From: M0103 sp040386155
GTDB taxonomy: Bacteria; Bacteroidota; Bacteroidia; Flavobacteriales_D; Crocinitomicaceae
NCBI GenBank assembly: GCA_040386155.1
Contig: JAZKFZ010000004.1
Span: forward strand, 62,001-126,000
Reading direction: 5' to 3'
DNA length: 64,000 bases
Shown here: positions 34,928-42,999 of the stretch, in pieces
Position numbering within the stretch: the stretch's first letter is position 1
Layout of the letters: each line of letters begins with the position of its first letter
Made by a program: the position numbers and the translations under genes
The notes under the pieces: model-generated
The model's database searches: none
What the model was told of the DNA's origin: nothing
The model's input: the letters and a program-made list of their open reading frames with translations, nothing else

Positions 34928-35194
34928 ATGAAGATAAAATCAGCAATTTCAATTTGTACACTAGTAGTTCTGTTTTCCGCATGTTCTTCTGAGAAAGACC
35001 AAGTATTTTGCGATTGTATGACTGCCGGAGAGGAACTCAACAATCATTCGAAGAAATTGTTGGAAGGAGCTGTTACGCAGGAAATGGCAGACAAACAGCA
35101 AGTCTTGTTAAAAACAAAGAAGGAAAAATGCAAGAACTACCAGACGATGTCAGGCCCTGAAATGCAAAAGCGAAAAGAAGCTTGTAAAGAATAG
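34928..35194 (+). CDS. Small lipoprotein, unknown function
   Basis: An 88-residue protein with a lipoprotein signal (MKIKSAISICTLVVLFSAC, lipid-attached Cys19). The short mature part is charged and helical, with a CDC motif and two further cysteines near the end. I know no function for it. The ATG lies exactly four bases after TATTTTTG (34916-34923), so the transcript may start at the start codon itself. It is divergent from the aminotransferase operon. Confidence 0.7.
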   Translation: MKIKSAISICTLVVLFSACSSEKDQVFCDCMTAGEELNNHSKKLLEGAVTQEMADKQQVLLKTKKEKCKNYQTMSGPEMQKRKEACKE

Positions 35195-35297
35195 TTACTG
35201 TGAAAATAATACACTTAACTCAATAAAGTTCACCCTTTAATCATTAATTCATTTTTTAAAAGAAATTTTATTTTAAATTTACATCCTAATAAACTTA

Positions 35298-35327
35298 TTG
35301 CTTTTCGTATTCATTTTATTCTCTTTG
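35298..35327 (+). promoter_or_regulatory. Candidate promoter of the metalloprotease gene
   Basis: TTG (35298-35300) and TCTCTTTG (35320-35327) are 19 bases apart. The -7 box differs from TAnnTTTG by one base. This implies a leader of roughly 90 bases. Confidence 0.4.
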
Positions 35328-35421
35328 AGTTATAATTTAATCAACAAAAGAAAGAGTGCAATTACGCTTCATTTTGGTCGAAAAATGCGATAAATACTTA
35401 ACAGGAACTAATTTTAATACT

Positions 35422-37557
35422 ATGAAAAAAGTTTTACTAACGTTTGCAGGCATCTTAATGCTTTCCTTTGGATACTCTCAAGAATTGAAGTGTGGTTTGC
35501 AGGAAAAATTGAATGCACTGTACGCTCAAGACCCACAAATGGAGTTGGAGTACCACAAGTTGATCAAAAATTCTCAAAATTCAGAGAAGGATTATGATTC
35601 TACTACAGTTTATACCGTTCCTATTGTATTCCATGTTTTGCATGAAAATGGAACTGAAAATATTTCAGATTTACAAGTGTACGATGCTGTTGAGATCTTA
35701 AATGAAGATTTTAGAGCCATGAATGCCGATACTGCAGGTGTTGTTGCAGCATTCAAACAAATTTATGGCGACGCTAAAATTGAGTTTAAATTGGCACGTT
35801 TCGACCCATATGGAAATTGTACAAACGGAATTGAGCACATCTATACGCACGAAGCAAACAATGCAGATGACTTTTCTAAATTACAGCAATGGCCACGTTA
35901 CCGTTACTTAAATGTATGGGTAACCAATACTATTGGTGAAGCAGGTGTTGCAGGATATGCGTATTACCCAACAGCAACTGATGGTGCTGGTTTCTTCCGC
36001 GATGGGATTATTATTTTAAATGATTATATCGGTTCATTTGGTACTAGTAGTGCATATGGCTCAAGAGCATTGACGCACGAAATTGGTCACTATTTAGGAT
36101 TAGCACATTGTTGGGGTTCTACCAATGATCCAGGTGTTTCTTGTGGAGATGATGGTATCAACGATACACCGTACACAATTGGTCAGGATTTATTCTGTAA
36201 TGTAACAAATAACTCTTGTCCTACTGTTGATCCTTTCTACGGAATTGATCAAATTGACAACGTTCAGAACTTTATGGAGTATTCTTACTGTTCTAAAATG
36301 TACACGAAATTGCAAGGAAAAGCAATGCGCAATATCTTAACAGGAATTTCTGGTCAACGAAATCAATTAATTGATACAGTAACTGCTGAATTAACTGGGA
36401 TGGATCTGACAACTGCTCCTCCATGTCAGCCAATCGCAGATTTCCATTCAACAAAACAATATTCATGTTTAGGTGATGCACTTACCTTTGAAGATGATTC
36501 TTATAATGGAGCTCCTACAGCTTGGGAATGGACATTCTACGAAGGTGCTTCAACGCAAACGAGCAATTTGCAAAATCCTTCAATTACGTTTACTACAACT
36601 GGATACAAAAAAGTACGTTTAGTTGTATCTAATGCACTTGGAAGTGATACCTTAGTGAAAGATAACTACGTTGGTGTTTGGAACACAGATTGGTCTTACA
36701 TTGGTCCTCATTCATTTGACTTAAATACGATTGCTGGAAACTCTGACAATTTCTTAGTGTTTAATAATGAAGACAATCATTCTCGTTTCTCGATGAAAGA
36801 TCAATATGGGTATGATAACTCTAAATGTTTCAAGTTAAATACACATTTTGATCACACTGCTTTTTACCCATATTCTAACGAAGGTTTGTATTTTGACCGC
36901 CTAGGAGGTACGAAAGATGCAATTGTAACGCCTCCTTTTAACTTATCAAATACTTCTTCTGTTAACGTTACTTTCAAATATGCATACGCAACTAACGCCT
37001 TGTCGGAAGATGAAATCACGGAGAAAATTGTAGTGTATTCATCTAAAAACTGTGGAGATTCTTGGACACCTCGTAAAACAATTACAGGTGCTGAATTGAA
37101 CTCAATTGGTTATGCTGGTTATGCTGACGTAAATCCAACTTCTAACACACAATGGAAAACGGCTACCGTTAATTACAATGCGCAAACTAGCGATATTAAC
37201 ACAATTTTCAAAATTGAATTTGAAGCTTCTGATAAAGCAAGTAACTTGTTTATCGATGATATCAACATCAATGGAACATTAGGAGTTAACGAATTAGATG
37301 CTTCATTGGATTTAAACGTATTCCCTAATCCAGTTGGAGGTTCAGAAGAATTGACAGTTCAATACTTAGCTGGAAATGAAGCAGTAGCTTTTGATTTGAG
37401 AGATGCGCAAGGTAAATCATTGATGACTGAAGTTAGAAATGAAATCAACCAAGAAGTATCTTTCAACTTAAACACTACAAACCTTAGTGCTGGTTGTTAC
37501 TACTTAGTAATCAACTCTAATGGTTTCACAACAACTAAAAAAGTATTGGTATTTTAA
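35422..37557 (+). CDS. Secreted M43-type (pappalysin-like) metalloprotease with PKD and T9SS type A domains
   Basis: I choose the ATG at 35422, where MKKVLLTFAGILMLSFGYSQ is a signal peptide; the frame can extend to 35356 without one. The 711-residue protein contains the zinc motif HEIGHYLGLAH (His219, Glu220, His223, His229) and a Met-turn region FMEYSYCSKMYT, as in M43 cytophagalysin/pappalysin peptidases. A PKD-like segment follows (AWEWTFYEGASTQTSN), then a beta-rich module (YGYDNSKCFKLN). The end is a type A sorting domain (LNVFPNPVGGSE to KKVLVF). It is predicted to be a T9SS-exported extracellular protease. Confidence 0.92.
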   Translation: MKKVLLTFAGILMLSFGYSQELKCGLQEKLNALYAQDPQMELEYHKLIKNSQNSEKDYDSTTVYTVPIVFHVLHENGTENISDLQVYDAVEILNEDFRAMNADTAGVVAAFKQIYGDAKIEFKLARFDPYGNCTNGIEHIYTHEANNADDFSKLQQWPRYRYLNVWVTNTIGEAGVAGYAYYPTATDGAGFFRDGIIILNDYIGSFGTSSAYGSRALTHEIGHYLGLAHCWGSTNDPGVSCGDDGINDTPYTIGQDLFCNVTNNSCPTVDPFYGIDQIDNVQNFMEYSYCSKMYTKLQGKAMRNILTGISGQRNQLIDTVTAELTGMDLTTAPPCQPIADFHSTKQYSCLGDALTFEDDSYNGAPTAWEWTFYEGASTQTSNLQNPSITFTTTGYKKVRLVVSNALGSDTLVKDNYVGVWNTDWSYIGPHSFDLNTIAGNSDNFLVFNNEDNHSRFSMKDQYGYDNSKCFKLNTHFDHTAFYPYSNEGLYFDRLGGTKDAIVTPPFNLSNTSSVNVTFKYAYATNALSEDEITEKIVVYSSKNCGDSWTPRKTITGAELNSIGYAGYADVNPTSNTQWKTATVNYNAQTSDINTIFKIEFEASDKASNLFIDDININGTLGVNELDASLDLNVFPNPVGGSEELTVQYLAGNEAVAFDLRDAQGKSLMTEVRNEINQEVSFNLNTTNLSAGCYYLVINSNGFTTTKKVLVF

Positions 37558-37577
37558 TATCAAACGATTATAACTTA

Positions 37578-37607
37578 AAAGGGAATTCATTTGAATTCCC
37601 TTTTTTT
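37578..37607 (+). terminator. Intrinsic terminator of the metalloprotease gene
   Basis: AAAGGGAATTCA pairs with TGAATTCCCTTT and a T run follows, about 20 bases after the stop codon. Confidence 0.88.
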
Positions 37608-37704
37608 ATGTCATAATTTCTGGAAAGATCTAGCTATTGGTTGGTCATAATAGCTATTTAGATTGCTTCGCTATTCAACAAAGTACAAAGCCATTCCTTC
37701 TAAT

Positions 37705-39012
37705 TTATTCAAAAATAACGTCCAAGACCTCGCAGAAAATAGTCGCGCAATGCTTCAAAATTTCACTTGTATGTACATGTGATACAAATCCTACTTCATA
37801 GCCACTTGGGCCTAAATAAATCCCACGATTCAATAATTCTTTGTGCATTTTTTTAAAGCCAGACATATCAGCATTAATTTGATCTGCTGCTTGAATTCTT
37901 TTTTTGCCATCAAACGACAACCAAAAAATGGAACCGATGGATACCAATTCAAAATTGTAATTTTTCGCGCTAGCATGGGTATTAATTTGCGTCACAAATT
38001 CCTTGGTTCTAGCTTCTTGATCTTCGTAAAAACCATCTTGAGCACATACCGTTAATTGAGCAATTCCTGCCGCCATTGCTACCGGATTACCAGATAAGGT
38101 TCCTGCTTGGTACACTGGTCCGTCGGGAGAAACCATCCCCATAATTTCTTTACTCGCTCCATAAGCGCCAACTGGAAGTCCACCCCCAATAATTTTACCG
38201 TAGGTAACAATATCGGGTTGGATGCCATAATATTCTGCGGCGCCACTAAATGCCACTCTAAATCCTGAAATTACTTCATCAAAAAATAATAGTGTCCCGT
38301 TTTTAGTGCATAATTCACGTAATGCCAATAAAAAGGATTTGTCTTGCAAAAGCAAGCCATTATTTGCTGGAATTGGCTCAATGATGGCGCAGGCAATTTC
38401 GTTTTTATATTCTTCGAAGAATGATTTCAATTGTTCCACGTCGTTAAGTGCAAGCACAATCGTGTCATTCGCAACAGAACTGGGAACTCCAGCACTGGAT
38501 GATTCTCCAAACGTTACGAGTCCACTTCCTGCCTTCACTAGCAATGAATCACTGTGACCGTGATAGCAACCTTCAAATTTTATGATTTTTGTTCGATTCG
38601 TAAAACCTCTTGCCAAGCGCAAAGCTGACATTACGGCTTCAGTACCAGAACTCACAAAACGAATTTTTTCGATGAATGGATTTCTTGAAAGTATCAACTC
38701 TGCTAATTCATTCTCTAAGCGGGTGGGTGCTCCAAATGAAGTACCATTTTGCATCGTTTCTACCACTTTTTGAAAAATTGCGGGGTGATTGTGTCCCAAA
38801 ATTAATGGTCCCCAACTACCACAAAAATCAATGAATTCATTTCCATCCTCGTCCCAAATTCGATGAGCATCTCCCTTTTTAATGAAAAGCGGCGAACCTT
38901 CCACCGATTTAAAAGCCCTTACGGGTGAATTCACGCCTCCAGGAAAATACGTTTTTGCTTTTTCAAATAGTTGTTCTGATGTAGAACGTGAAATGTCATT
39001 GCTTGTTTTCAT
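37705..39012 (-). CDS. hemL: Glutamate-1-semialdehyde 2,1-aminomutase
   Basis: This PLP enzyme makes 5-aminolevulinate, the tetrapyrrole precursor, from glutamate semialdehyde. I start it at 39012 (MKTSNDISRSTSEQLF, 435 residues) rather than at the in-frame ATG 39 bases earlier. Motifs include FPGGVNSPVRAF, FVSSGTEAVMSALRLARG, FEGCYHGHSDSLLVKAGSG, LLFFDEVISGFR and the PLP lysine Lys273 in VTYGKIIGGGLPVGAYG. The chosen ATG lies exactly four bases after TATCTTTG on the minus strand (39017-39024), which also supports this start. No other heme biosynthesis genes are adjacent. Confidence 0.96.
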   Translation of the reverse strand: MKTSNDISRSTSEQLFEKAKTYFPGGVNSPVRAFKSVEGSPLFIKKGDAHRIWDEDGNEFIDFCGSWGPLILGHNHPAIFQKVVETMQNGTSFGAPTRLENELAELILSRNPFIEKIRFVSSGTEAVMSALRLARGFTNRTKIIKFEGCYHGHSDSLLVKAGSGLVTFGESSSAGVPSSVANDTIVLALNDVEQLKSFFEEYKNEIACAIIEPIPANNGLLLQDKSFLLALRELCTKNGTLLFFDEVISGFRVAFSGAAEYYGIQPDIVTYGKIIGGGLPVGAYGASKEIMGMVSPDGPVYQAGTLSGNPVAMAAGIAQLTVCAQDGFYEDQEARTKEFVTQINTHASAKNYNFELVSIGSIFWLSFDGKKRIQAADQINADMSGFKKMHKELLNRGIYLGPSGYEVGFVSHVHTSEILKHCATIFCEVLDVIFE

Positions 39013-39098
39013 AGCACAAAGATAATCAATTGAAAAGTTGTGACTAACCATTGCAACTTAACTTTCGTTTTGTAACAACCAAATTTTATATTTGTTGA

Positions 39099-39692
39099 AT
39101 GCGCTACTACCACATTTTATTTTTGCTAGCATGTCTATTTCTTTGTAGTGAATGTACCGTTGAGAAACGACTTTACACCAAAGGATGGAATGTACAATTA
39201 AAGAAAAATTATTCCTCTTCAAAGGAAAGTGTGGAGGAGAATGCCATTTTATTAAATCCTAGAAATGAGTTAAGTGTAGCAAATGAAATTGATGATGTTC
39301 AGTTGGTAGATAGTTTCAACTTAACGGAGGAGATTAGTGAAGAAAAAATGAGCTTACAAGAGCTTGCAGCGGCGCCACTCTCTTCGATACAAAAGCAGCA
39401 AGAACATCCGATAACTTCGCTAAAAACAACAATTAAATCCACAAAGGAAAAGATTGAAAGTGAAAATAGAGCAGCAGGACAAGCATTTGTGCCTTGGTTG
39501 GTATTGTTAATTGTGGGGGCTGTTTTCATTATTTTGAGTATTCTATTAATTTATGTTGGGCCTCTTCAAAATCCTGACGCTGATCTTGGTTCACAATTAG
39601 CAAGTGCATTTTTAGGCGTGTTGATGATGATTGTAGGAATTATTTTGTTTTTAATTGGTTTGATAGGATCAATGGTCGTGAACTTTCAATAA
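39099..39692 (+). CDS. Lipoprotein with C-terminal membrane helices, unknown function
   Basis: The 197-residue protein has a lipobox (LFLCSEC) followed by TVEKRLYTKGWNVQL. I recall this short block from many Bacteroidota lipoproteins of unknown function. A charged, probably disordered stretch of about 90 residues follows, then two hydrophobic helices (PWLVLLIVGAVFIILSILLIYV and FLGVLMMIVGIILFLIGLIG). The architecture suggests an envelope protein anchored by both lipid and helices. The ATG lies four bases after TATATTTG (39087-39094), hinting at a leaderless transcript. It is divergent from hemL. Confidence 0.72.
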   Translation: MRYYHILFLLACLFLCSECTVEKRLYTKGWNVQLKKNYSSSKESVEENAILLNPRNELSVANEIDDVQLVDSFNLTEEISEEKMSLQELAAAPLSSIQKQQEHPITSLKTTIKSTKEKIESENRAAGQAFVPWLVLLIVGAVFIILSILLIYVGPLQNPDADLGSQLASAFLGVLMMIVGIILFLIGLIGSMVVNFQ

Positions 39693-39770
39693 TTAAGCAA
39701 CTAGCCATAAAAGCAAGTATAGTGACTAAAAAGTTGAGCTAAAATTCATTTAAATTATTAGTTTTACTTC

Positions 39771-41564
39771 ATGACAATTGCTACTCAATCAGAACAATTA
39801 GAAGATGCTTGGAATCTACGAAGAAGTGATATGCGCCGGGCTTTTCACCTTGCAACAAATGTTCTTCAATCCCTTTCTTCTGAGGAAATAACGGACGAAA
39901 CCGCTCACTGTCATAAAATTCTAGGTTATTGTTATTGGCGATTTTCAGAGTTTTCACTTTCTATGGAACACTCGCTCAAAGCGCTTAATTACTATCAGAG
40001 CACTCATGATTTAAGAGGAGAGGCCGATACGCTCAATAGCCTTGGAGCAGTTTACATGTTTCAAAAACAACATGAAAAGCGTTTAGAATGTAATCTGAAA
40101 TGTTTAGAAATTAGACAACAACTTGGAAATGCAGATGACATCTCAGGTTCGATGAACAACATTGGTGAAACATATTTAGAAGCTGGCGATTATTCCTCCG
40201 CCAAGCAATGGTTCTATGATTGTATTTCTTTCCCTGGTTCAACAGCAGATTCTTTGGCTTGGGCTTATCACAATTTAGGAAAACTCTTCCTGATTGAGGG
40301 CAATTTTGCTGAATCTAGTGCTTCTTTTTTAAAGAGTTTAGATTTAGCTGATGCTATCAAATATGAAGTATTAATTACAGAAACATATCTTCAACTCGCA
40401 CAATTAAACAAAGAAGAAGGTTTTAATCTGTCTGCCAAAGAATGGGCAAATAAAGCACTCGAATTAGCGCAAGTAACAGGTGCGAAAGAGGAACAAAAAA
40501 ATGCGTTTTTTTTGTTATCGGAAGTAAAAGAAAAAGAAGGGTTATTTAACGAAGCATTAAATGATTTTAAGAACTATCATGCTTTATTTAGTGAAATTCA
40601 CAACGAATCGAACATTCAACGATTGAAAGATTTAGAATTCCAATATCAATTAGAAAATATTAAGAAGGAAGCTGAAATTGAACGTTTAAAAACGGTTGAT
40701 CTAAAATTGGCATACGATAAAATTGAGCAACAAAAGTCCTTGCTTGAATTGCGGAATAAAGAAATTGTGGAAAGTATTCGCTACGCACAGCGAATTCAAC
40801 AAGCTGTTTTAAAAGAAGAACATCACGTCAGTGAACATTTGCCAGAACATTTTATATTCTACCGCCCCAAAGACATTGTTTCCGGAGATTTTTATTGGGC
40901 TCAGGAAAAAGAAGGTGTACTATACGTTGCAGCGGCTGATTGCACTGGACATGGAGTTCCTGGCGGATTTTTAACCATGCTTGGAATTGCCTTTTTGAAT
41001 GAAATTATCAGTAAAAACGAAATTCAAACTCCTGCTCAAATACTGAATGAATTGAGAGCAAAGTTCATACATGAACTAGGACTTCAAGATTCTACCAATG
41101 ATGGTATGGATATTACATTGGTGAGTCTGCGCTATGATGAACCCACAGATTCGAAAGAACTGATGTGGGCGGGTGCATATAATCCACTTTGGATTGTTAA
41201 AAATCAAGGCAAAAGTATAAATACCGATTTTACTCCAGCATTAACTATTGATCAATTGGGGTTTTATGAAGTGAAGCCTGATAAACAACCAATAGGAAAA
41301 AGTGATTATCAGGCTGACTTTACGAACCACACATTAAATTTAGAAAAGGGAGATATGCTCTACTTGTTCTCCGATGGTTACCAAGATCAATTTGGTGGTG
41401 ATGCAGGTAAAAAATTGAAAAAATCGGGATTCAAAGAATTAATTTTATCCTTGGCAGAAAAATCGCTTGAAAATCAATTGAGTACAATGAATGACTTTTT
41501 TGATTCTTGGAAAGGTGATCATGAACAAGTGGATGATGTTTGTGTGATTGGAATAAAATTGTAA
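39771..41564 (+). CDS. Cytoplasmic TPR protein with SpoIIE/PP2C-type phosphatase domain
   Basis: The 597-residue protein starts directly with TPR helices, without signal peptide or membrane segment. About five TPR units (such as SMNNIGETYLEAGDYSSAKQW) are followed by a coiled coil near residues 280-340. The phosphatase domain begins at SIRYAQRIQQAVL and contains the metal-site motifs VSGDFYWAQ, AADCTGHGVPGGFLTMLG, DGMDITLVSL, LFSDGYQDQFGG and DDVCVIGIKL. Such domains dephosphorylate Ser/Thr-phosphorylated partners, often anti-sigma factor antagonists. Relatives in this phylum usually have an exported sensor part, so the soluble form is notable. The partner is unknown. Confidence 0.9.
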   Translation: MTIATQSEQLEDAWNLRRSDMRRAFHLATNVLQSLSSEEITDETAHCHKILGYCYWRFSEFSLSMEHSLKALNYYQSTHDLRGEADTLNSLGAVYMFQKQHEKRLECNLKCLEIRQQLGNADDISGSMNNIGETYLEAGDYSSAKQWFYDCISFPGSTADSLAWAYHNLGKLFLIEGNFAESSASFLKSLDLADAIKYEVLITETYLQLAQLNKEEGFNLSAKEWANKALELAQVTGAKEEQKNAFFLLSEVKEKEGLFNEALNDFKNYHALFSEIHNESNIQRLKDLEFQYQLENIKKEAEIERLKTVDLKLAYDKIEQQKSLLELRNKEIVESIRYAQRIQQAVLKEEHHVSEHLPEHFIFYRPKDIVSGDFYWAQEKEGVLYVAAADCTGHGVPGGFLTMLGIAFLNEIISKNEIQTPAQILNELRAKFIHELGLQDSTNDGMDITLVSLRYDEPTDSKELMWAGAYNPLWIVKNQGKSINTDFTPALTIDQLGFYEVKPDKQPIGKSDYQADFTNHTLNLEKGDMLYLFSDGYQDQFGGDAGKKLKKSGFKELILSLAEKSLENQLSTMNDFFDSWKGDHEQVDDVCVIGIKL

Positions 41565-41659
41565 TCTAAAACTTGAAGTGTTTCAACGCACATTTTTCTA
41601 AGAAAGACTTTTTAAATCGACTCTTTTTTTTCAGTGCTTTTTCACTTCCATTCTTTCAT

Positions 41660-41667
41660 TATCTTTG
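41660..41667 (+). promoter_or_regulatory. Candidate -7 box before kynU
   Basis: TATCTTTG matches TAnnTTTG and lies 18 bases before the kynU ATG, giving a short leader. No -33 TTG is visible at the right distance. Confidence 0.4.
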
Positions 41668-41685
41668 AAGTGAAATCTAGAGACA

Positions 41686-42966
41686 ATGACCCATTTTGAA
41701 AATACACTTGCTTTTGCGCAAGATTTAGATGCTAAGGATCCCCTAAAGTCGTTCAGAGACCAATTTCTTTTCCCCAGTTTTCACGAACAACCAGTTGTAT
41801 ACTTCACTGGAAATTCACTTGGATTACAACCTAAAAAAGCGTCCAAATATATTTTTGAAGAATTAGAAGATTGGGCGAAATATGGGGTAGAAGGGCATTT
41901 TCACGCACAACGACCTTGGTTTTCTTATCACGAAAATTTAACGAATTATATTGCGGAAGTGGTGGGGGCAAAGCCCATTGAAGTAGTGGTAACGCATTCA
42001 CTTACTACAAATTTACACCTATTGATGGTGTCATTTTATCGTCCTAGTGGAAAACGAACAAAAATTTTGTGCGAAGCAAAAGCATTTCCGAGCGACCAAT
42101 ATACCCTAGAATCGCAAGTTAAATTTCATGGACTTGATCCTGCAACTCATCTGTTAGAAGTGTCTCCTCGAGAAGGTGAACAATTGATTCGTGAAGAGGA
42201 TATTTTAGCTCAAATTGAAGCCTTGGGAGATGAATTGGCCTTGGTGATGATTGGTGGTGTTAATTACTACACCGGACAGTTATTCGACATGCAAAAAATT
42301 ACTGCGGCAGGTCACGCAGTTGGCGCTATTGTGGGTTTTGATTTGGCGCATGCTGCCGGAAATATCAATCTTAAATTACACGAGTGGGATGTTGATTTTG
42401 CTGCTTGGTGTGGATACAAATATTTAAATTCTTCGCCAGGTGGTGTAAGTGGCATGTTTGTCAATGAACGTCATGCGAATAATCCATCCTTACCTCGTTT
42501 TGCAGGTTGGTGGGGACATAAAAAAGAAGTTCGCTTTAAAATGGAGCAAGGATTTCAACCCATGGAAGGCGCAGAAGGCTGGCAATTGAGTAATGCACCT
42601 GTTCTAGGAATGGCAGCACATCTCGCTTCGTTGGAATTGTTTCACGAAGCTGGTATGGAGCGAATTGGAGAAAAGCGCGATAAAATGACCGCATACCTTG
42701 AGTTCATTATCGACCAAGTATCAGAAAAGAATAAAGACCGTGTAACGTTTGAATTGATTACACCACGCGACAAGGCAAAGCGTGGGGCGCAATTATCGAT
42801 CATGGCAGCAGGACAAGGAAAAGCATTGTTTGATGCAATGACCGGACTTGGAGTTGTGGCAGATTGGAGGGAGCCAAATGTTATTCGCATTGCACCAGCG
42901 CCATTGTACAATTCCTTCGAAGATTGTTTTAGATTTGGTCAATTGTTAGAACAAGCGATTCAGTAA
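41686..42966 (+). CDS. kynU: Kynureninase
   Basis: This PLP enzyme cleaves kynurenine or 3-hydroxykynurenine to (hydroxy)anthranilate and alanine. Of 426 residues, the N-terminal YFTGNSLGLQPKKA block, VTHSLTTNLHLLM, VGFDLAHAAGN and the PLP lysine Lys245 in WCGYKYLNSSPGG are diagnostic. FAGWWGHKKEVRF and VADWREPNVIRIAP near the end also match. It is followed after 33 bases by kynurenine 3-monooxygenase, which points to 3-hydroxykynurenine as the natural substrate and to quinolinate/NAD synthesis from tryptophan. Tryptophan dioxygenase and 3-hydroxyanthranilate dioxygenase are not in this window. Confidence 0.96.
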   Translation: MTHFENTLAFAQDLDAKDPLKSFRDQFLFPSFHEQPVVYFTGNSLGLQPKKASKYIFEELEDWAKYGVEGHFHAQRPWFSYHENLTNYIAEVVGAKPIEVVVTHSLTTNLHLLMVSFYRPSGKRTKILCEAKAFPSDQYTLESQVKFHGLDPATHLLEVSPREGEQLIREEDILAQIEALGDELALVMIGGVNYYTGQLFDMQKITAAGHAVGAIVGFDLAHAAGNINLKLHEWDVDFAAWCGYKYLNSSPGGVSGMFVNERHANNPSLPRFAGWWGHKKEVRFKMEQGFQPMEGAEGWQLSNAPVLGMAAHLASLELFHEAGMERIGEKRDKMTAYLEFIIDQVSEKNKDRVTFELITPRDKAKRGAQLSIMAAGQGKALFDAMTGLGVVADWREPNVIRIAPAPLYNSFEDCFRFGQLLEQAIQ

Positions 42967-42999
42967 GACAATCAAATTGAATACTTTTCAAATTATCAC

